DNA of 50,930 nt from Thermoanaerobaculia bacterium (GCA_027061805.1 JAMOWA010000026.1:1-50930), one strand, 5' to 3'. Counted from the first letter of the stretch, positions 1 through 10,223 are shown. Numbers and translations are program-made. The notes: generated from the letters alone by a model not told the origin.

Positions 1-29
1 GTCCCGCTGGGGAGGACCGTCCCGGGACG

Positions 30-57
30 AAAAACGCCCCGGCCGGAGCCGGGGCGT
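30..57 (-). terminator. Rho-independent terminator of the pal-like gene
   Basis: On the minus strand a perfect 9-bp GC stem (CGCCCCGGC with GCCGGGGCG, loop of 4 nt; 10 bp if the flanking A-T pair is counted) is followed directly by TTTTT. It lies 24 bp past the stop codon of the OmpA/Pal lipoprotein gene, as expected for its terminator. Confidence 0.85.
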
Positions 58-80
58 CTGGAATCCGGAAGAACCGGAGA

Positions 81-722
81 CTACTCGAGCACCACCAGCG
101 TCACGCGGCGGTTCTTCGAGCGGCCCTCGCGGGTGGAATTGTCGGCGATGGGCTTGTACTCGCCGTAGGAGATCACGTTCATGCGGTGCAGGGGGAACCC
201 GTGCTGCATGTTCAGGTACCGCATCACCTGCTCGGCACGCTTGTAGCCGAGCTTCAGGTTGTAGCTCTCGGAGCCGATGTTGTCGGTGTGGCCCTGGATC
301 TCGATGTAGACGTTCTTGTTCTCGGCCTTCACCTTGTTGGCGAACTCGTCCAGCGCGGCCTTGGCCTCGTCGGAGAGCTCGTACTTGTTGAAGCCGAAGT
401 GCACGTCGTCGTCGGTCAGGGTGACCTCGTAGAGGAACTTGCCCTTGGCCAGCTTGCCGGCCTCCTGGGCACGCTCCAGGGCCTCCTGGGCCTCGCTGGA
501 GAGCTTCTGGATCTTGGCATCCAGCTCGGCGTCCTTCTCGTGGAGCTTGGAGATCTCCGCCTGGTTCTTCTCCACGGAGCTCTCCACCTCGGCGACCTTC
601 GCGTTGGTGTTCTCAAGACTGCTGTTGATGGTCTCCTGCACGTACTCCTTGGTGGCGCACCCGCTGAGGGTCAGCCCCACGATGGCCAGCACGGCAATCG
701 AAACGATCAGACTCTTGCGCAT
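81..722 (-). CDS. pal: OmpA/Pal-family peptidoglycan-associated lipoprotein
   Basis: Predicted 213-aa outer-membrane lipoprotein. The N-terminus is a short lipoprotein signal peptide ending in the lipobox LSGC, with lipidated Cys at about residue 21. A heptad-rich Glu/Lys/Ala coiled-coil stretch follows (about 28-95), resembling Lpp-type spacers. The C-terminus (about 100-213) is an OmpA-like peptidoglycan-binding domain with the conserved IQGHTDNIGS segment and the NRRV end motif. The start is ATG at 722 because GGAGG sits just upstream; a longer open frame to 803 lacks an RBS and would bury the signal peptide. It is followed by a strong terminator. The known family role is tethering the outer membrane to peptidoglycan. 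No tolB or tolQR genes are beside it, so it could be an OmpA-like spacer protein rather than the Tol-Pal lipoprotein itself. Confidence 0.85.
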   Translation of the reverse strand: MRKSLIVSIAVLAIVGLTLSGCATKEYVQETINSSLENTNAKVAEVESSVEKNQAEISKLHEKDAELDAKIQKLSSEAQEALERAQEAGKLAKGKFLYEVTLTDDDVHFGFNKYELSDEAKAALDEFANKVKAENKNVYIEIQGHTDNIGSESYNLKLGYKRAEQVMRYLNMQHGFPLHRMNVISYGEYKPIADNSTREGRSKNRRVTLVVLE

Positions 723-799
723 TCCCTTACCTCCTTCGTTTTCGTTGCCCTTCTTCAGATACTCGGACGGAGCCCTCCATCGGGCACATCGCTCTGGAA

Positions 800-2235
800 T
801 CATAACACAGGATCACACGGGATATCTTTCAGACCCGCTGCATCCCGGGAGAACCCCGATGTTGCAGGGGAACCCGGGGACCGGATGCGCAGGATCTCCA
901 CACCGCCGAACCCGGCCTGCCGTTCGCAGTACCGCTCCAGGAAGGCCTCGAAGACGGCCCGGCCCGACTTGCCCCAGCCGTACAGCCCGTCGCGAAGGTC
1001 CTTCCGGTACTCGGCCCGGTCCACCGCCACGTGGGTGATCCCCAGGGCCAGGAGCTCCCGGGCGAAGGCCGCCGGGTCCCTCCGGCCATCCAGCAGGACC
1101 TCCGCGATGGGCCGGTCCGCGAAGGCGCTGAACCATGCGGGCTTCTCCACGTAGTAGGGCCGCTTCATCCCCACCAGGAGGACACCGCGCACCGCGGGGT
1201 TCCCGTTGAGCCACTCCAGGGCCCGGTATCCGTGGACCTCCCGGCGGAGGAACTCCCTCCGCCCCTCCAGGCCGAAGAGGTAGCCCAGGGGCCGTGTGAG
1301 CACCATGGTGTTGAAGGCCGAGACGATCAACGAGGCCCCCACGAGCACCCCGAAAACCACGAAGGCAGCCCGTCGCAGCTGCGGACTGCCGAAGAGCCGC
1401 CGTTCCACCTGCGGGGCCGCGACCACGAAGAGGACCGCGAAGAAGGTCAGGAGGGACCTGGTGATGGTCTGGAAGAGGTACCACGTCAGCAGGTTTCCCA
1501 GGAGGAACACCTTGAGCAGCGACTCTCCCCTGCCGGCGGATCTCAGGAAGAGGAACGGGACCATCAGGAGGGGAAGAAGCCCGGTCTGGACATCGATGAG
1601 ACGGGGCCGCAGCACCATGTGGTAGGGGAAGGTGAACCACGTGTGCCAGCGCCACTCCCCGATCTCGAACCTGCGCAGGGCGGTGTGATAGTACGCGGCC
1701 GACGTGTCGTTCCAGAAGGGGCTCGGGAAGAACCGGTGGAGAAAAGGGTAGACGGGGTTGCCCGTGAAGACGAGGTTCTTCACGAGAAAGGGCAGCGCAA
1801 GGAGGACGATCGGGATCGCCATGGCCACCACGTGGACCGGGCGCCAGTGCCAGCGGAACAGGCCCCACAGAAGGACCGGCACCAGTGCCCGAGCAGGACC
1901 CAGGCGAACAGTGCCAGGCCTGCGAGGGTCCACAGGGCATGGCGGGCAGGGTCCACCACGCCCATCACGCCCTGTCCGAAGGTCACCAGGCCGGTGATGC
2001 CCGTTCCCAGGGCCACCGAGACCAGCACCTGATCGAGACGGCCGGCCCGCGGCAGCAACCTGCGGGCGAGCGGCGCACCGAACCCTGCGAAGGACGCGAC
2101 GAAGACCGCCGAGAATGCGAGGGGTGCCAGGTGTCCCACCGCGGCCCGGAGCGGGGGGGTCCAGTGGACCCAGGCCGCCACCAGTGCCAGGGCGGCCAGG
2201 AGCCACAGGGCCCAGCCCCGGTCGCTCGGGCTCAC
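800..2235 (-). pseudogene. Disrupted polytopic membrane protein, glycosyltransferase (GT-C) like
   Basis: Two reading frames make up one gene. The 5' frame (GTG at 2235 preceded by GGAGGGGG) encodes three or four hydrophobic helices and ends with a segment like LALFAWVLLG near 1890. The coding then moves to another frame, starting ALVPVLLWGLFRW. It continues with a segment typical of bacterial GT-C/ArnT-like proteins (LPFLVKNLVFTGNPVYPFL), more helices, and a soluble C-terminal domain to the stop at 800. The join is a frame change near 1880-1890. The first long periplasmic loop, which carries acidic catalytic residues in GT-C enzymes, cannot be found. The coding total of roughly 480 aa is also short for the family. 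I infer a frameshift plus internal deletion, or a collapsed assembly. The glycosyltransferase assignment itself is moderate. Confidence 0.6.
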
Positions 2236-2419
2236 CGATCCCCCTCCACGGAGGCGCCGTCGCCCGGGCCTCCACGGGGACATCGCCGCAGCAGGGGTCC
2301 GGCCTCACCGTGCGGCAGGCTCACGAGGGTCGAATCCATGGTGCCAGTCATGGTACCACCGGGGCTCTACCCGCCCCCGCGGCCCTCCCCGCCCCGGGAC
2401 GGGAGCAGTTCGTCCCGGC

Positions 2420-3406
2420 TCACCACTGCAGGCACTCGGGAGCAGCGGGGTCCACCTCGGCGGCGCACACCACCACCCCGTCCTCGAGACGGACCATGGC
2501 CGGTGTCTGGAAGAACCAGTCGCACCCGGCGGGCAGCTCGGCCCTGGCGCACTCGCCACAGGGCACGGGGAAGGCGTTCTGCGGGAAGCCGGAGCGCTCC
2601 GGAACGGCCACCAGCAGCACCGGATCGGGCAGCTCCCCGGCAAACCACATCTCGAAGAGGGTGTGGCAGTGCTCGCAGTCCTTCCGGTAGAAGACCACGT
2701 ACTCCACGCCCTTCCCCGAGGGTGCGGCGCCCCGGACCCAGCGGGCCATGTCCAGCTCGTCCCACCGCTTCCCGATCCAGCTCGAGTAGTCGGGGAGGTA
2801 GTACTCCGGCAGCGCCGGGGCCGGCCCCCCCCCGACGGTGGAGGCGGAGCTTCCCGGCTCGTGCGCGGGGGCGCCGTTGACGCCGGCGCCCACGGCCCCC
2901 CACCCGAAGGCCACGGCGAAGGCTGCCGCCCCCCAGACCAGCGTGGCCGCGACGCGCGCTCCCGGAAGCGTGGCCGGGACCAGGCGCCACCGCACCCTGC
3001 GAATGGCAAGCACGAGCCCTGCCAGGAGCGTCGCGTCCACCACCAGCGTGATGGCCGGGTGGACCGACACGGACCCGAAGCACCCGCAGCTGGAGGCGCC
3101 CAGCACGAGATCACCCACCAGCACCGGGAGAAAGACTGTGAGCATGGCCACCGCGGCCAGCGGTGCCAGCCCCGGCAGGAGCACCATGATCCCCACCGCG
3201 GCCAGCTCAACCCCGATACCGAAGGAGTGGATGAAGCCCAGGTCGATCCCCACGGCCCCGGCCCACCGGATCAGGGCCACCGGCAGCGAGGCGGGGCTGG
3301 CCTCCACCAGCTTGGAAAGGGCGCCCGCGAGGAGCCAGAGGGGCACCACCACGCGGCTCATGATCCCCAGGAGCTTTCCGGCCTTCTGCTCGTCGGCTCG
3401 CTGCAT
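2420..3406 (-). CDS. MauE/DoxX-like membrane protein with C-terminal thioredoxin-like CxxC domain
   Basis: 328-aa predicted inner-membrane protein. The N-terminal half (about 15-150) has four hydrophobic helices and the CGCFGSV segment typical of MauE/DoxX-type proteins. A Gly/Ala-rich linker with another helix follows. The C-terminal part (about 225-328) contains KDCEHC in a context resembling a thioredoxin-fold active site (FYRKDCEHCHTLFEMWF), and further Cys residues (PCGEC). Known MauE relatives help form disulfides in periplasmic enzymes, and here the redox partner may be fused on. Start ATG 3406 has GGAGG about 7 nt upstream; an open extension to 3742 overlaps the next gene and lacks family features. 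No methylamine dehydrogenase genes are nearby, so the substrate is unknown. Confidence 0.6.
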   Translation of the reverse strand: MQRADEQKAGKLLGIMSRVVVPLWLLAGALSKLVEASPASLPVALIRWAGAVGIDLGFIHSFGIGVELAAVGIMVLLPGLAPLAAVAMLTVFLPVLVGDLVLGASSCGCFGSVSVHPAITLVVDATLLAGLVLAIRRVRWRLVPATLPGARVAATLVWGAAAFAVAFGWGAVGAGVNGAPAHEPGSSASTVGGGPAPALPEYYLPDYSSWIGKRWDELDMARWVRGAAPSGKGVEYVVFYRKDCEHCHTLFEMWFAGELPDPVLLVAVPERSGFPQNAFPVPCGECARAELPAGCDWFFQTPAMVRLEDGVVVCAAEVDPAAPECLQW

Positions 3407-3429
3407 GTGCGTCCTCCACGGTGAACCGT

Positions 3430-3453
3430 CACCCGCCGCGTTCGTGGCGGGTG
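3430..3453. other. Intergenic hairpin between two minus-strand genes
   Basis: Inverted repeat CACCCGCC / GGCGGGTG with an 8-nt spacer lies between the end of the formiminotransferase gene (3502) and the start of the MauE-like gene (3406). There is no U-tract, so it may be a weak terminator, an attenuator or an mRNA-stabilising stem. Only the stem itself is visible evidence. Confidence 0.35.
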
Positions 3454-3501
3454 TCATTGCACAACAGACGATGGGCGCCGTCTCTTCTCCCGCGCGAGGG
3501 C

Positions 3502-5130
3502 TCAGCCCCCCCCCAGCCGGCCCCAGACGCCGGCCACCAGGCGATCCGCCACCGCGTTGGTGCGGGACACGGCCTCGTCCGCCCGCCGGAGGAGCTCCGC
3601 CGCCTCGGGATCCTCCTCCATGTCCTGGAGGTTGATCCGCACGTTCATGGCCGCACCGAGTGCCGCCGCACGGGCCATGGCGACGCCCACGCCGGCGTCC
3701 GAGAGTGAGGCGGGCATGCCAATCTCCGCGGCCTTCTCGCACAGCTCGGCGATCCGGACGCAGGCCTCGGCCACGGAGAGGGGCACCCGCGCGGCACCCA
3801 GGGTGGCCTCCCGCACGGCGGCCTCCTTCTCCGGCCCGCTCACCTTGTTGGCGGCCATGAGCTTCTGGAAGGACCAGGTGTCCTCGTCGATGGCGTCAAG
3901 CAGCTGCTGCTTGAGCCGCTGCCCCTCAACGGCCACCTCCTCCAGCTGGTCCCGGACCCCGGCGTAGGCGCTCTTGGGGTGGGCCAGGTTGGTGACCATG
4001 GCGGCCAGCGCCGCGCCCAGGGCCCCCGCCAGGGCCGCCACGGAGCCGCCTCCCGGGGCCGCCGAATCGCGCGAGGTCTCGTCGGCGAAGTCCTGGAGCG
4101 TCATGGAGGCCAGGGGCCGCTCCGGCGCCAGGATGTAGTCGATGACCCTCTCCTCGGGCTTGAAGTCGCTGACCTCCTCGAGGCCCAGGGACCGGACGGC
4201 CGCGTGGACGATGTCCCTCTCGGGCACTCCGGGAGACCGGCCCATGCGCACGAGGTAGTGGGTCCCCGCGTCCAGGATGGCCTGGCGCGGGATCAGCCCC
4301 ACCAGCTCGGAACCCGTGACCCGCATCCCCCGCGCCTGCGCCCGCTCCTCGCAGGCGTCGAAGGCCCGGTGCACCGGGGTCACGTCCAGGTCCACCAGGT
4401 TCATGGAGACCTGTGCGCAGCCGTACTCGGGGATGTACCAGCCCACGGCCCGCACGGCCCTGAGCATCCCGGGCTGCTGGACCTTCTTCCCGTCCTTCGT
4501 GACCGTGCGGCCCTTCTCGCGGACGTCGAAGGCCACCCGGTTGGCCCAGCGCTTGTCGGTGACGTTGAGGTTCACGTTGTAGGCCACCAGGAACTTGCGG
4601 GCCCCGATGGTCACGGCGCCGAAGGAGGGCACGAACTCGGCCGGCCCGTAGTCGGGCTTCCACTCGGGCCTGCCCAGCTTCTCGGGCAACGCCTCGTACT
4701 CACCCACCCGGATGTCCGCCAGGGACCGGCGCTCGGGCCGTGTGGCCGCGAACTCGTAGAGGTAGACGGGGAGCCCGAGCTCCTCCCCCACCCGCCTGCC
4801 CAGCCGGTGGGCGAGCTCCACGCACTCGTTCATGGTCATCTCGGAGACCGGCACGAAGGGCACCACGTCCACGGCGCCCTGCCGCGAGTGGGCACCGGTG
4901 TGCTCCCGCATGTCGATCAGCTCCCGGGCCTTCACGATGAGCTGGAAGGCGCCCTCCACCACGGCGTCGGGCTCGCCCACGAAGGTGATCACCGTACGGT
5001 TCGTCTCCTGGCCGGGATCCACGTCCAGCAGGCGGACCCCGGGCACCGAGGCAGCCGCCTGGGCCACCGCCTCGTACACCTCGGGCCGTCGTCCCTCGGA
5101 GATGTTGGGTACACACTCGACGAGCTTCAT
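3502..5130 (-). CDS. ftcD: Fused glutamate formimidoyltransferase / formimidoyl-THF cyclodeaminase
   Basis: 542-aa bifunctional cytoplasmic enzyme of histidine degradation. It moves the formimino group of N-formimino-glutamate to tetrahydrofolate, then deaminates it to 5,10-methenyl-THF. Residues about 1-325 form the formiminotransferase part (LVECVPNISEGR at the N-terminus, HTGAHSRQGAVDVVPFVPV around the known catalytic His region, and a C-terminal subdomain). Residues about 335-542 form the helical cyclodeaminase (FADETSRDSAAPGGGSVAAL, then a long helical bundle). Length matches fused FTCD in animals and some bacteria. Start ATG 5130 has GGAGGTGACC just upstream; a GTG two codons earlier lies inside that RBS. 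No other hut genes are in the window. Confidence 0.93.
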   Translation of the reverse strand: MKLVECVPNISEGRRPEVYEAVAQAAASVPGVRLLDVDPGQETNRTVITFVGEPDAVVEGAFQLIVKARELIDMREHTGAHSRQGAVDVVPFVPVSEMTMNECVELAHRLGRRVGEELGLPVYLYEFAATRPERRSLADIRVGEYEALPEKLGRPEWKPDYGPAEFVPSFGAVTIGARKFLVAYNVNLNVTDKRWANRVAFDVREKGRTVTKDGKKVQQPGMLRAVRAVGWYIPEYGCAQVSMNLVDLDVTPVHRAFDACEERAQARGMRVTGSELVGLIPRQAILDAGTHYLVRMGRSPGVPERDIVHAAVRSLGLEEVSDFKPEERVIDYILAPERPLASMTLQDFADETSRDSAAPGGGSVAALAGALGAALAAMVTNLAHPKSAYAGVRDQLEEVAVEGQRLKQQLLDAIDEDTWSFQKLMAANKVSGPEKEAAVREATLGAARVPLSVAEACVRIAELCEKAAEIGMPASLSDAGVGVAMARAAALGAAMNVRINLQDMEEDPEAAELLRRADEAVSRTNAVADRLVAGVWGRLGGG

Positions 5131-5176
5131 GGTCACCTCCTGCGTGCGGCGGGAATCGTACCATCCCGGGCGGGAA

Positions 5177-6208
5177 TCAGGTGCAGCCCAGCTCCTCCAG
5201 GTCGGCGCGGACCATCATGCGGACGAGCTCCCCGAAGCCCACGCGGGGCTCCCATCCCAGCTCCCGCCGGGCCGCGGAGGCGTCGGCCAGGAGGTGGTCC
5301 ACCTCCGCGGGCCGGAAGTAGCGGGGGTCCACCACCACCCGTGTCTCACCGGTGTCCCGGTCGCGGCCCACCTCGTCCAGCCCCGAGCCCTCCCACACCA
5401 GCCGGATGCCCGCCTCGGCGAAGGCCAGCTCCGCGAGCTCCCGCACCGAGTGGGCCTCCCCCGTTCCGATGACGTAGTCCCTGGGCTCCTCCCGCTGGAG
5501 CATGAGCCACATGGCCTCCACGAAGTCCCCCGCGAAGCCCCAGTCGCGCCGTGCGTCCAGGTTCCCCAGGGCCACCGACTCGCGGCGGCCGGCCACGATC
5601 TCGGCCACCGCCCTGGTGACCTTGCGGGTGACGAAGTTCTCCCCCCGTCGCGGCGACTCGTGGTTGAAGAGGATCCCGTTGACCGCGAACATCCCGTAGG
5701 CCTCGCGGTAGTTCACCGTGGCCCAGAAGGAGTACATCTTGGCCACCGCGTAGGGCGAGCGGGGGTGGAAGGGGGTCCGCTCGTTCTGGGGCACCTCCTC
5801 GGCCTTGCCGAAGAGCTCCGAGGTGGAGGCCTGGTAGAAGCGGGCCCCCGGGACCACGGCCCGCACCGCCTCCAGCAGGCGGACGGTCCCCAGCCCGCTC
5901 ACCTCGCCCGTGTAGGTGGGCATCCGGAACGAGATCCCCACGTGGGACTGGGCTGCGAGGTTGTACACCTCGTCGGGCCTGGCCGCTGCCAGCACCGTCA
6001 TCAGGGACTCGGAGTCCCCCAGGTCCCCGTAGTGCAGGTGGAAGCACGGCCGTGTCTCCGGGTCGTCCCGCAGGTGGTCGATCCGCTTCCGGTTGAAGGT
6101 GGAGGCCCGCCGCACCAGCCCGTGGACCTCGTAGCCCTTCTCGAGCAGCAGCTCCGCCAGGTACGACCCGTCCTGGCCCGTCACGCCGGTGATCAGTGCG
6201 CGCTTCAT
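5177..6208 (-). CDS. gmd: GDP-mannose 4,6-dehydratase
   Basis: 343-aa short-chain dehydrogenase/reductase enzyme that converts GDP-mannose to GDP-4-keto-6-deoxymannose, a precursor of fucose, rhamnose and related surface sugars. It opens with the Rossmann motif GVTGQDGSY. It also has the Gmd-type STSELFGK (catalytic Ser/Thr and Glu region), the catalytic SPYAVAK tyrosine-lysine pair, and the diagnostic [15 protein letters not shown]. Length fits the family. Start ATG 6208 gives the standard N-terminus; the SD is weak. It may belong with the disrupted glycosyltransferase-like gene downstream in a surface-glycan context, but the two are separated by unrelated genes. Confidence 0.93.
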   Translation of the reverse strand: MKRALITGVTGQDGSYLAELLLEKGYEVHGLVRRASTFNRKRIDHLRDDPETRPCFHLHYGDLGDSESLMTVLAAARPDEVYNLAAQSHVGISFRMPTYTGEVSGLGTVRLLEAVRAVVPGARFYQASTSELFGKAEEVPQNERTPFHPRSPYAVAKMYSFWATVNYREAYGMFAVNGILFNHESPRRGENFVTRKVTRAVAEIVAGRRESVALGNLDARRDWGFAGDFVEAMWLMLQREEPRDYVIGTGEAHSVRELAELAFAEAGIRLVWEGSGLDEVGRDRDTGETRVVVDPRYFRPAEVDHLLADASAARRELGWEPRVGFGELVRMMVRADLEELGCT

Positions 6209-6302
6209 GGGGACATTGTAGACCGGCGGAGACACGCACCGCAGACGCGGCCAGGGTCGGAAACACGGTCGCGGTCGCGGCCAACATTCCGACCGGGGAG
6301 CC

Positions 6303-7019
6303 TCACCCACCGGTGTGGGCCAGGGTCAGGACGGCAACGCCGGCCACCAGCGCGGTCTCCGCCCGGAGGACGTTGGCCCCGAGCACCAGCGGCACCCAGC
6401 CCGCCCGGGCGATCCGTTCCCGTTCCTCGCGCGTGAACCCGCCCTCCGGGCCCACCAGGAAGAGTCTCCCCCTCCCCTCACCCAGCCGGTCCAGCGGCAG
6501 GCCTTCCGGATCGGCCACGACCCCCGGCGCTCCCGCATTCTCCTCCAGGAGCTCCTCCAGCGTCACGGGCCCGGAGAGCTCCATCTCCCAGACCCGGTGA
6601 CACTGCTTGAGGGCCTGGCGCGCGGCACGGCCCCAGTGGGCGAGGCGCCTGGCGGCGGCTCCCGGTCCGCCCTGCGACCGGGCGGCCACCACCGGTACGA
6701 ACCGCTCCACACCGAGCTCCACGGCCCTGGTGACGGCCCGGTCCATGGCCTGCCCCTGGAGCACCCCGAGGGCCACCGTGATCCCGGGCCCTTCCGGCTC
6801 TGGGACCCTCTCCACCTCCTCCACCGCCACCACCGCGTGATTCCGCTTCACGGCGCACACCACTCCCCTCGCCCTCGAACCCCGCCCGTCGGTCAGCACC
6901 ACGGAGGCCCCGGCCGCCCTCCGCAGGACGGCCCGGAGGTGCCGGGCCTCCCCGGGATCCAGCGTGACCTCCCCCGGAGCGAGGCTCCCCGGCGCGACCA
7001 GCAACCACGGATCAGGCAT
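6303..7019 (-). CDS. rsmE: 16S rRNA (uracil1498-N3)-methyltransferase RsmE
   Basis: 238-aa SPOUT-class methyltransferase. The N-terminal PUA-like domain (about 1-75) includes [12 protein letters not shown]. The C-terminal trefoil-knot SAM domain (about 80-235) has QKQ/KQCHR-type residues ([11 protein letters not shown]) and the conserved knot [11 protein letters not shown] and [11 protein letters not shown]. It is the last gene of the hrcA-grpE-dnaK-dnaJ-prmA operon. Its ATG overlaps the end of the prmA remnant by 8 nt, so translation is probably coupled. This gene order is well known in many bacteria. Confidence 0.92.
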   Translation of the reverse strand: MPDPWLLVAPGSLAPGEVTLDPGEARHLRAVLRRAAGASVVLTDGRGSRARGVVCAVKRNHAVVAVEEVERVPEPEGPGITVALGVLQGQAMDRAVTRAVELGVERFVPVVAARSQGGPGAAARRLAHWGRAARQALKQCHRVWEMELSGPVTLEELLEENAGAPGVVADPEGLPLDRLGEGRGRLFLVGPEGGFTREERERIARAGWVPLVLGANVLRAETALVAGVAVLTLAHTGG

Positions 7020-7209
7020 GGTGCACCACCAGGCCGATCCACTCCCCCAGGATCCGGCTGCGCCCGACCCGGAAACCCCGCTTCTCCAGCTCGCGGACGA
7101 CCGCCTCTTCCTGGGCCGCCAGGAGCCCCGAGAGCAGGATGCCGAGCTCGTCCTCCAGGTGGCCGGGAAGCCGGAACCTGAGGGTGAGGTACTCGGCCGG
7201 GATGGTCAC
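7012..7209 (-). pseudogene. prmA: prmA remnant: ribosomal protein L11 methyltransferase with internal deletion
   Basis: 65-aa in-frame reading frame exactly where prmA sits in the classic dnaJ-prmA-rsmE order. It starts at GTG 7209 in a GTGA overlap with the dnaJ stop. The first ~25 residues (EYLTLRFRLPGHLEDEL) look like a PrmA N-terminus, and the last ~40 (LSGLLAAQEEAVVRELEKRG, then [11 protein letters not shown]) look like a PrmA C-terminus. The whole SAM-binding core, roughly 200 or more residues, is absent. The two halves meet at a segment LLSG that could occur in both parts, suggesting deletion or assembly collapse at a short homology. The reading frame is intact, so a short protein could be made, but it could not be a methyltransferase. 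Confidence 0.6.
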
Positions 7210-8342
7210 CCCTCGTTCGCCAGCTTGCGGCGGAGGCGCTCCAGCAGCCCCTCCGAGGGGGCCGCCTCCTCGCCGCCCAGGAGAGCCGCCTCCCGGAGCA
7301 GCCGCTTCTGCTCCGCGGACAGGTTCCGCGGCACGACGACCCTGAGGTGGACGTGGAGATCGCCGCGACCCCGGCCGTTCAGCGAGGGCATCCCCGCCCC
7401 CCGGATCCGGATCACGTCACCGGGCTGCGCTCCGGGTGCCACCTCCACCTCGCGCTCCTCGCCGAGCACCGTGGGCACCACGAGCCGGGCCCCCAGCATG
7501 GCCTGGAACACCGAGATGGGCAGCTCCATGTGGAGGTCATCGCCCGCCCGCTCGAACACCTCGTGGGGCTCCACGGAGACCACCACGTAGAGGTCACCCG
7601 AGCGTCCCCCACGGACACCGGACTCCCCCTCGCCACCGAGCCGCAGCCGCACACCGTTGTCGACGCCGGGCGGCACGTGGACCTGGAGCGTCACCTCGCA
7701 CTCCACCCGGCCACGCCCGCCACAGGCACGGCAGGGGTTCCGGACGACCTGCCCCTGGCCACGGCACGTGGGGCAGGTCTGGGCCACGGTGAGGAAACCC
7801 CGCCGGTAGGCCACCTGGCCCCGCCCCCCGCACGAGGGGCAGGTCTCGGGGGAGGTGCCGGCCTCCACCCCCGTTGCGCCACAGGCGTCGCACGGCTCCA
7901 TCCGGGGCACCCGGATGGTCTTGTCCACCCCGCGGGCGGCCTCCTCCAGGGTGAGGGACATGGCGAATCGGAGGTCGCTGCCGCGCTGGCGTCCCGGGGA
8001 GGACCGGCGGCGGCGTGTCCCGAACAGGTCTCCGAAACCGAAGAGGTCCCCCAGGATGTCCGCGAAGTCCACGAAGGTCTCCGGGCCCACGTCCGCAAAA
8101 CCCTCGCCACCGAGCCCCCGGTGTCCGAGACGGTCGTACCGACCCCGCTTTTCGGGGTCCGAGAGCACCGCGTAGGCCTCGGAGGCCTCCTTGAAACGCT
8201 CCTCCGCGTGAGGATCGTCGGGATTCCTGTCCGGGTGGTAGCGGATCGCCATGCGGCGGTAGGCCTTCTTGATCTCCTCCACCGAGGCCGACCTCTCCAC
8301 CCCGAGGATCTCGTAGTAGTCTCGCCGTGTTCCTGTTGCCAT
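7206..8342 (-). CDS. dnaJ: Chaperone protein DnaJ
   Basis: 378-aa Hsp40 co-chaperone that stimulates DnaK ATPase and delivers clients. J-domain at about 8-72 with HPD at 36-38. A Gly/Phe-rich region follows (about 85-110). The zinc-binding domain (about 145-215) has four CxxCxGxG repeats: [24 protein letters not shown] and CRACGGRG. Then come the two substrate-binding beta domains and the dimerisation end. The stop overlaps the prmA remnant start (GTGA). It follows dnaK after 13 nt in the same operon. Confidence 0.96.
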   Translation of the reverse strand: MATGTRRDYYEILGVERSASVEEIKKAYRRMAIRYHPDRNPDDPHAEERFKEASEAYAVLSDPEKRGRYDRLGHRGLGGEGFADVGPETFVDFADILGDLFGFGDLFGTRRRRSSPGRQRGSDLRFAMSLTLEEAARGVDKTIRVPRMEPCDACGATGVEAGTSPETCPSCGGRGQVAYRRGFLTVAQTCPTCRGQGQVVRNPCRACGGRGRVECEVTLQVHVPPGVDNGVRLRLGGEGESGVRGGRSGDLYVVVSVEPHEVFERAGDDLHMELPISVFQAMLGARLVVPTVLGEEREVEVAPGAQPGDVIRIRGAGMPSLNGRGRGDLHVHLRVVVPRNLSAEQKRLLREAALLGGEEAAPSEGLLERLRRKLANEG

Positions 8343-8355
8343 TTGGGGTTCTGCG

Positions 8356-10215
8356 TCAGCTTTCCTCCGAGCCCTTGTCCGGCTCGGTCGACATCCCGCC
8401 GATGGCGGAGAGCGGATTGTACATGATCACCTGGGCGAGGACCTCGGAGGCGTCACCCACCGCCAGGATGGCCTCCTCGAGCACCGAGCGGTCCTCGCTC
8501 GTCAGTGCCTTCTTGGCCCGGTTGAGCGTGGATCTCACCATGTCGCGGTCCTCGGTGGAGAGACTTCCACCGAACTCCCTGAGGACCCTCTCGTTGGTGT
8601 AGAGCAGGCCCTCCAGGCGGTTCTGGATCTGCCGGATCTCTCGCCGTTTCTCGTCGTTCTGCCGGTACTTGTCGGCCTCGGCGATGAGGGCGTCGATCTC
8701 CGCCTTGGACAGGCCGCCGGCGGGGTTGACCTCGATGCCCTGCTCCTTCCCCGTGGCCAGGTCTCTGGCCGACACGTGGACGATCCCGTTGGAGTCGATG
8801 GAGAAGGTCACCTCGATCTGGGGGACGCCCCGCGGAGCGGGGGGGACACCCACCAGGTCGAAGCGGCCCAGCGACCGGTTCTCCGCCGCCAGGCCTCGCT
8901 CGCCCTGCAGCACGTGCACCTCCACCGTCGTCTGGTTGTCGGCCACCGTGGTGAACACCATGGATTTCTTGGTGGGGATGGTGGCGTTCCGCTCGATGAT
9001 CTTGGTGAACAGCCCGCCGTGGGTCTCGATGCCCAGCGACAGGGGTGTCACGTCCAGAAGGATCAGGTCCTTGACCTCGCCCTGGAGAATCCCGCCCTGG
9101 ATGGCCGCACCGATCCCCACCACCTCGTCGGGGTTGATGTCCTGGCAGGGCGGACGTCCGAAGAAATCGGTCACCACCTGGTGCACCAGCGGCATGCGGG
9201 TCTGCCCGCCCACCAGGATCACCTGGTCGATGTCCTCCGGAGAGAGCAGGGCCGCTTCGAGGGCGTTCCGGCAGGGATCCAGGGTGCTCTCCACCAGGTC
9301 CCGGACCAGGTCTTCCAGCTGGCTGCGCGTCAGGGTGACCTGGAGGTGCTTGGGGCCCGTGTGATCCGCGGCGATGAAGGGGAGGGAGATCTCGGAGCTC
9401 TCCTCCGTGGAGAGCTCGCACTTGGCCGCCTCGGCCGCCTCCTTGATCCGCTGCATGGCCATGGTGTCGCCCTCGAGATCGATCCCCGTCTCCTCCTTGA
9501 ACTGCTCCAGGAGGAAGGCCATGACGCGCTGGTCGAAGTCCTCTCCGCCGAGGAAGGTGTCGCCCGCGGTGGACTTGACCTCGTACACCCCGTCCCCGAT
9601 CTCGAGGATCGAGATGTCGAAGGTGCCTCCACCCAGGTCGTACACGGCGATGGTCTCGTGCTTGTCGCTCCCGAACCCGTACGACAGCGAGGCCGCGGTG
9701 GGCTCGTTGATGATCCGGAGCACTTCCAGCCCGGCGATGGTTCCCGCGTCCTTGGTGGCCTGGCGCTGGGAGTCGTCGAAGTAGGCCGGCACGGTGATGA
9801 TGGCCTGGGTGACCTCCTCTCCAAGGAAGGCCTCCGCGAACTCCTTGATCTGTCGGAGGATCAGCGAGGCGATCTCCTGGGGGCTGTGCTGGCGTCCCTG
9901 GATCTCGATGAACGCGTCGCCGTTGGGCGCCTCCACGATGGAATAGGGCACCAGCCGCTTGGTCCTGGCGACCTCCTCCGAGTTGAAACGCCGCCCGATG
10001 AGCCGTTTCACCGCGTAGACCGTGTTCTCGGGGTTGGTCATCATCTGGCGGCGCGCGATCTGCCCCACCAGGCGCTCGCCCGCCGAGGCGAACGCCACGA
10101 CCGACGGGGTGGTCCGGGCGCCCTCCCGGTTGGGGATCACCACGGGTTTGGTGACGTCCACGACCGCCGCGCACGAGTTCGTGGTACCCAGGTCGATGCC
10201 GATGATCTTTCCCAC
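8356..10215 (-). CDS. dnaK: Chaperone protein DnaK (Hsp70)
   Basis: 619-aa Hsp70. The nucleotide-binding domain starts with [10 protein letters not shown], with the second phosphate loop [17 protein letters not shown] and adenosine motif [13 protein letters not shown] conserved linker ([15 protein letters not shown]) leads to the substrate-binding domain and a helical lid ending near [14 protein letters not shown]. It lacks the classic EEVD-type tail, as expected for bacteria, and is slightly shorter than E. coli DnaK. It lies between grpE and dnaJ, so the complete KJE system is encoded in one operon. Confidence 0.97.
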   Translation of the reverse strand: MGKIIGIDLGTTNSCAAVVDVTKPVVIPNREGARTTPSVVAFASAGERLVGQIARRQMMTNPENTVYAVKRLIGRRFNSEEVARTKRLVPYSIVEAPNGDAFIEIQGRQHSPQEIASLILRQIKEFAEAFLGEEVTQAIITVPAYFDDSQRQATKDAGTIAGLEVLRIINEPTAASLSYGFGSDKHETIAVYDLGGGTFDISILEIGDGVYEVKSTAGDTFLGGEDFDQRVMAFLLEQFKEETGIDLEGDTMAMQRIKEAAEAAKCELSTEESSEISLPFIAADHTGPKHLQVTLTRSQLEDLVRDLVESTLDPCRNALEAALLSPEDIDQVILVGGQTRMPLVHQVVTDFFGRPPCQDINPDEVVGIGAAIQGGILQGEVKDLILLDVTPLSLGIETHGGLFTKIIERNATIPTKKSMVFTTVADNQTTVEVHVLQGERGLAAENRSLGRFDLVGVPPAPRGVPQIEVTFSIDSNGIVHVSARDLATGKEQGIEVNPAGGLSKAEIDALIAEADKYRQNDEKRREIRQIQNRLEGLLYTNERVLREFGGSLSTEDRDMVRSTLNRAKKALTSEDRSVLEEAILAVGDASEVLAQVIMYNPLSAIGGMSTEPDKGSEES

Positions 10216-10223
10216 TGGGCCTC

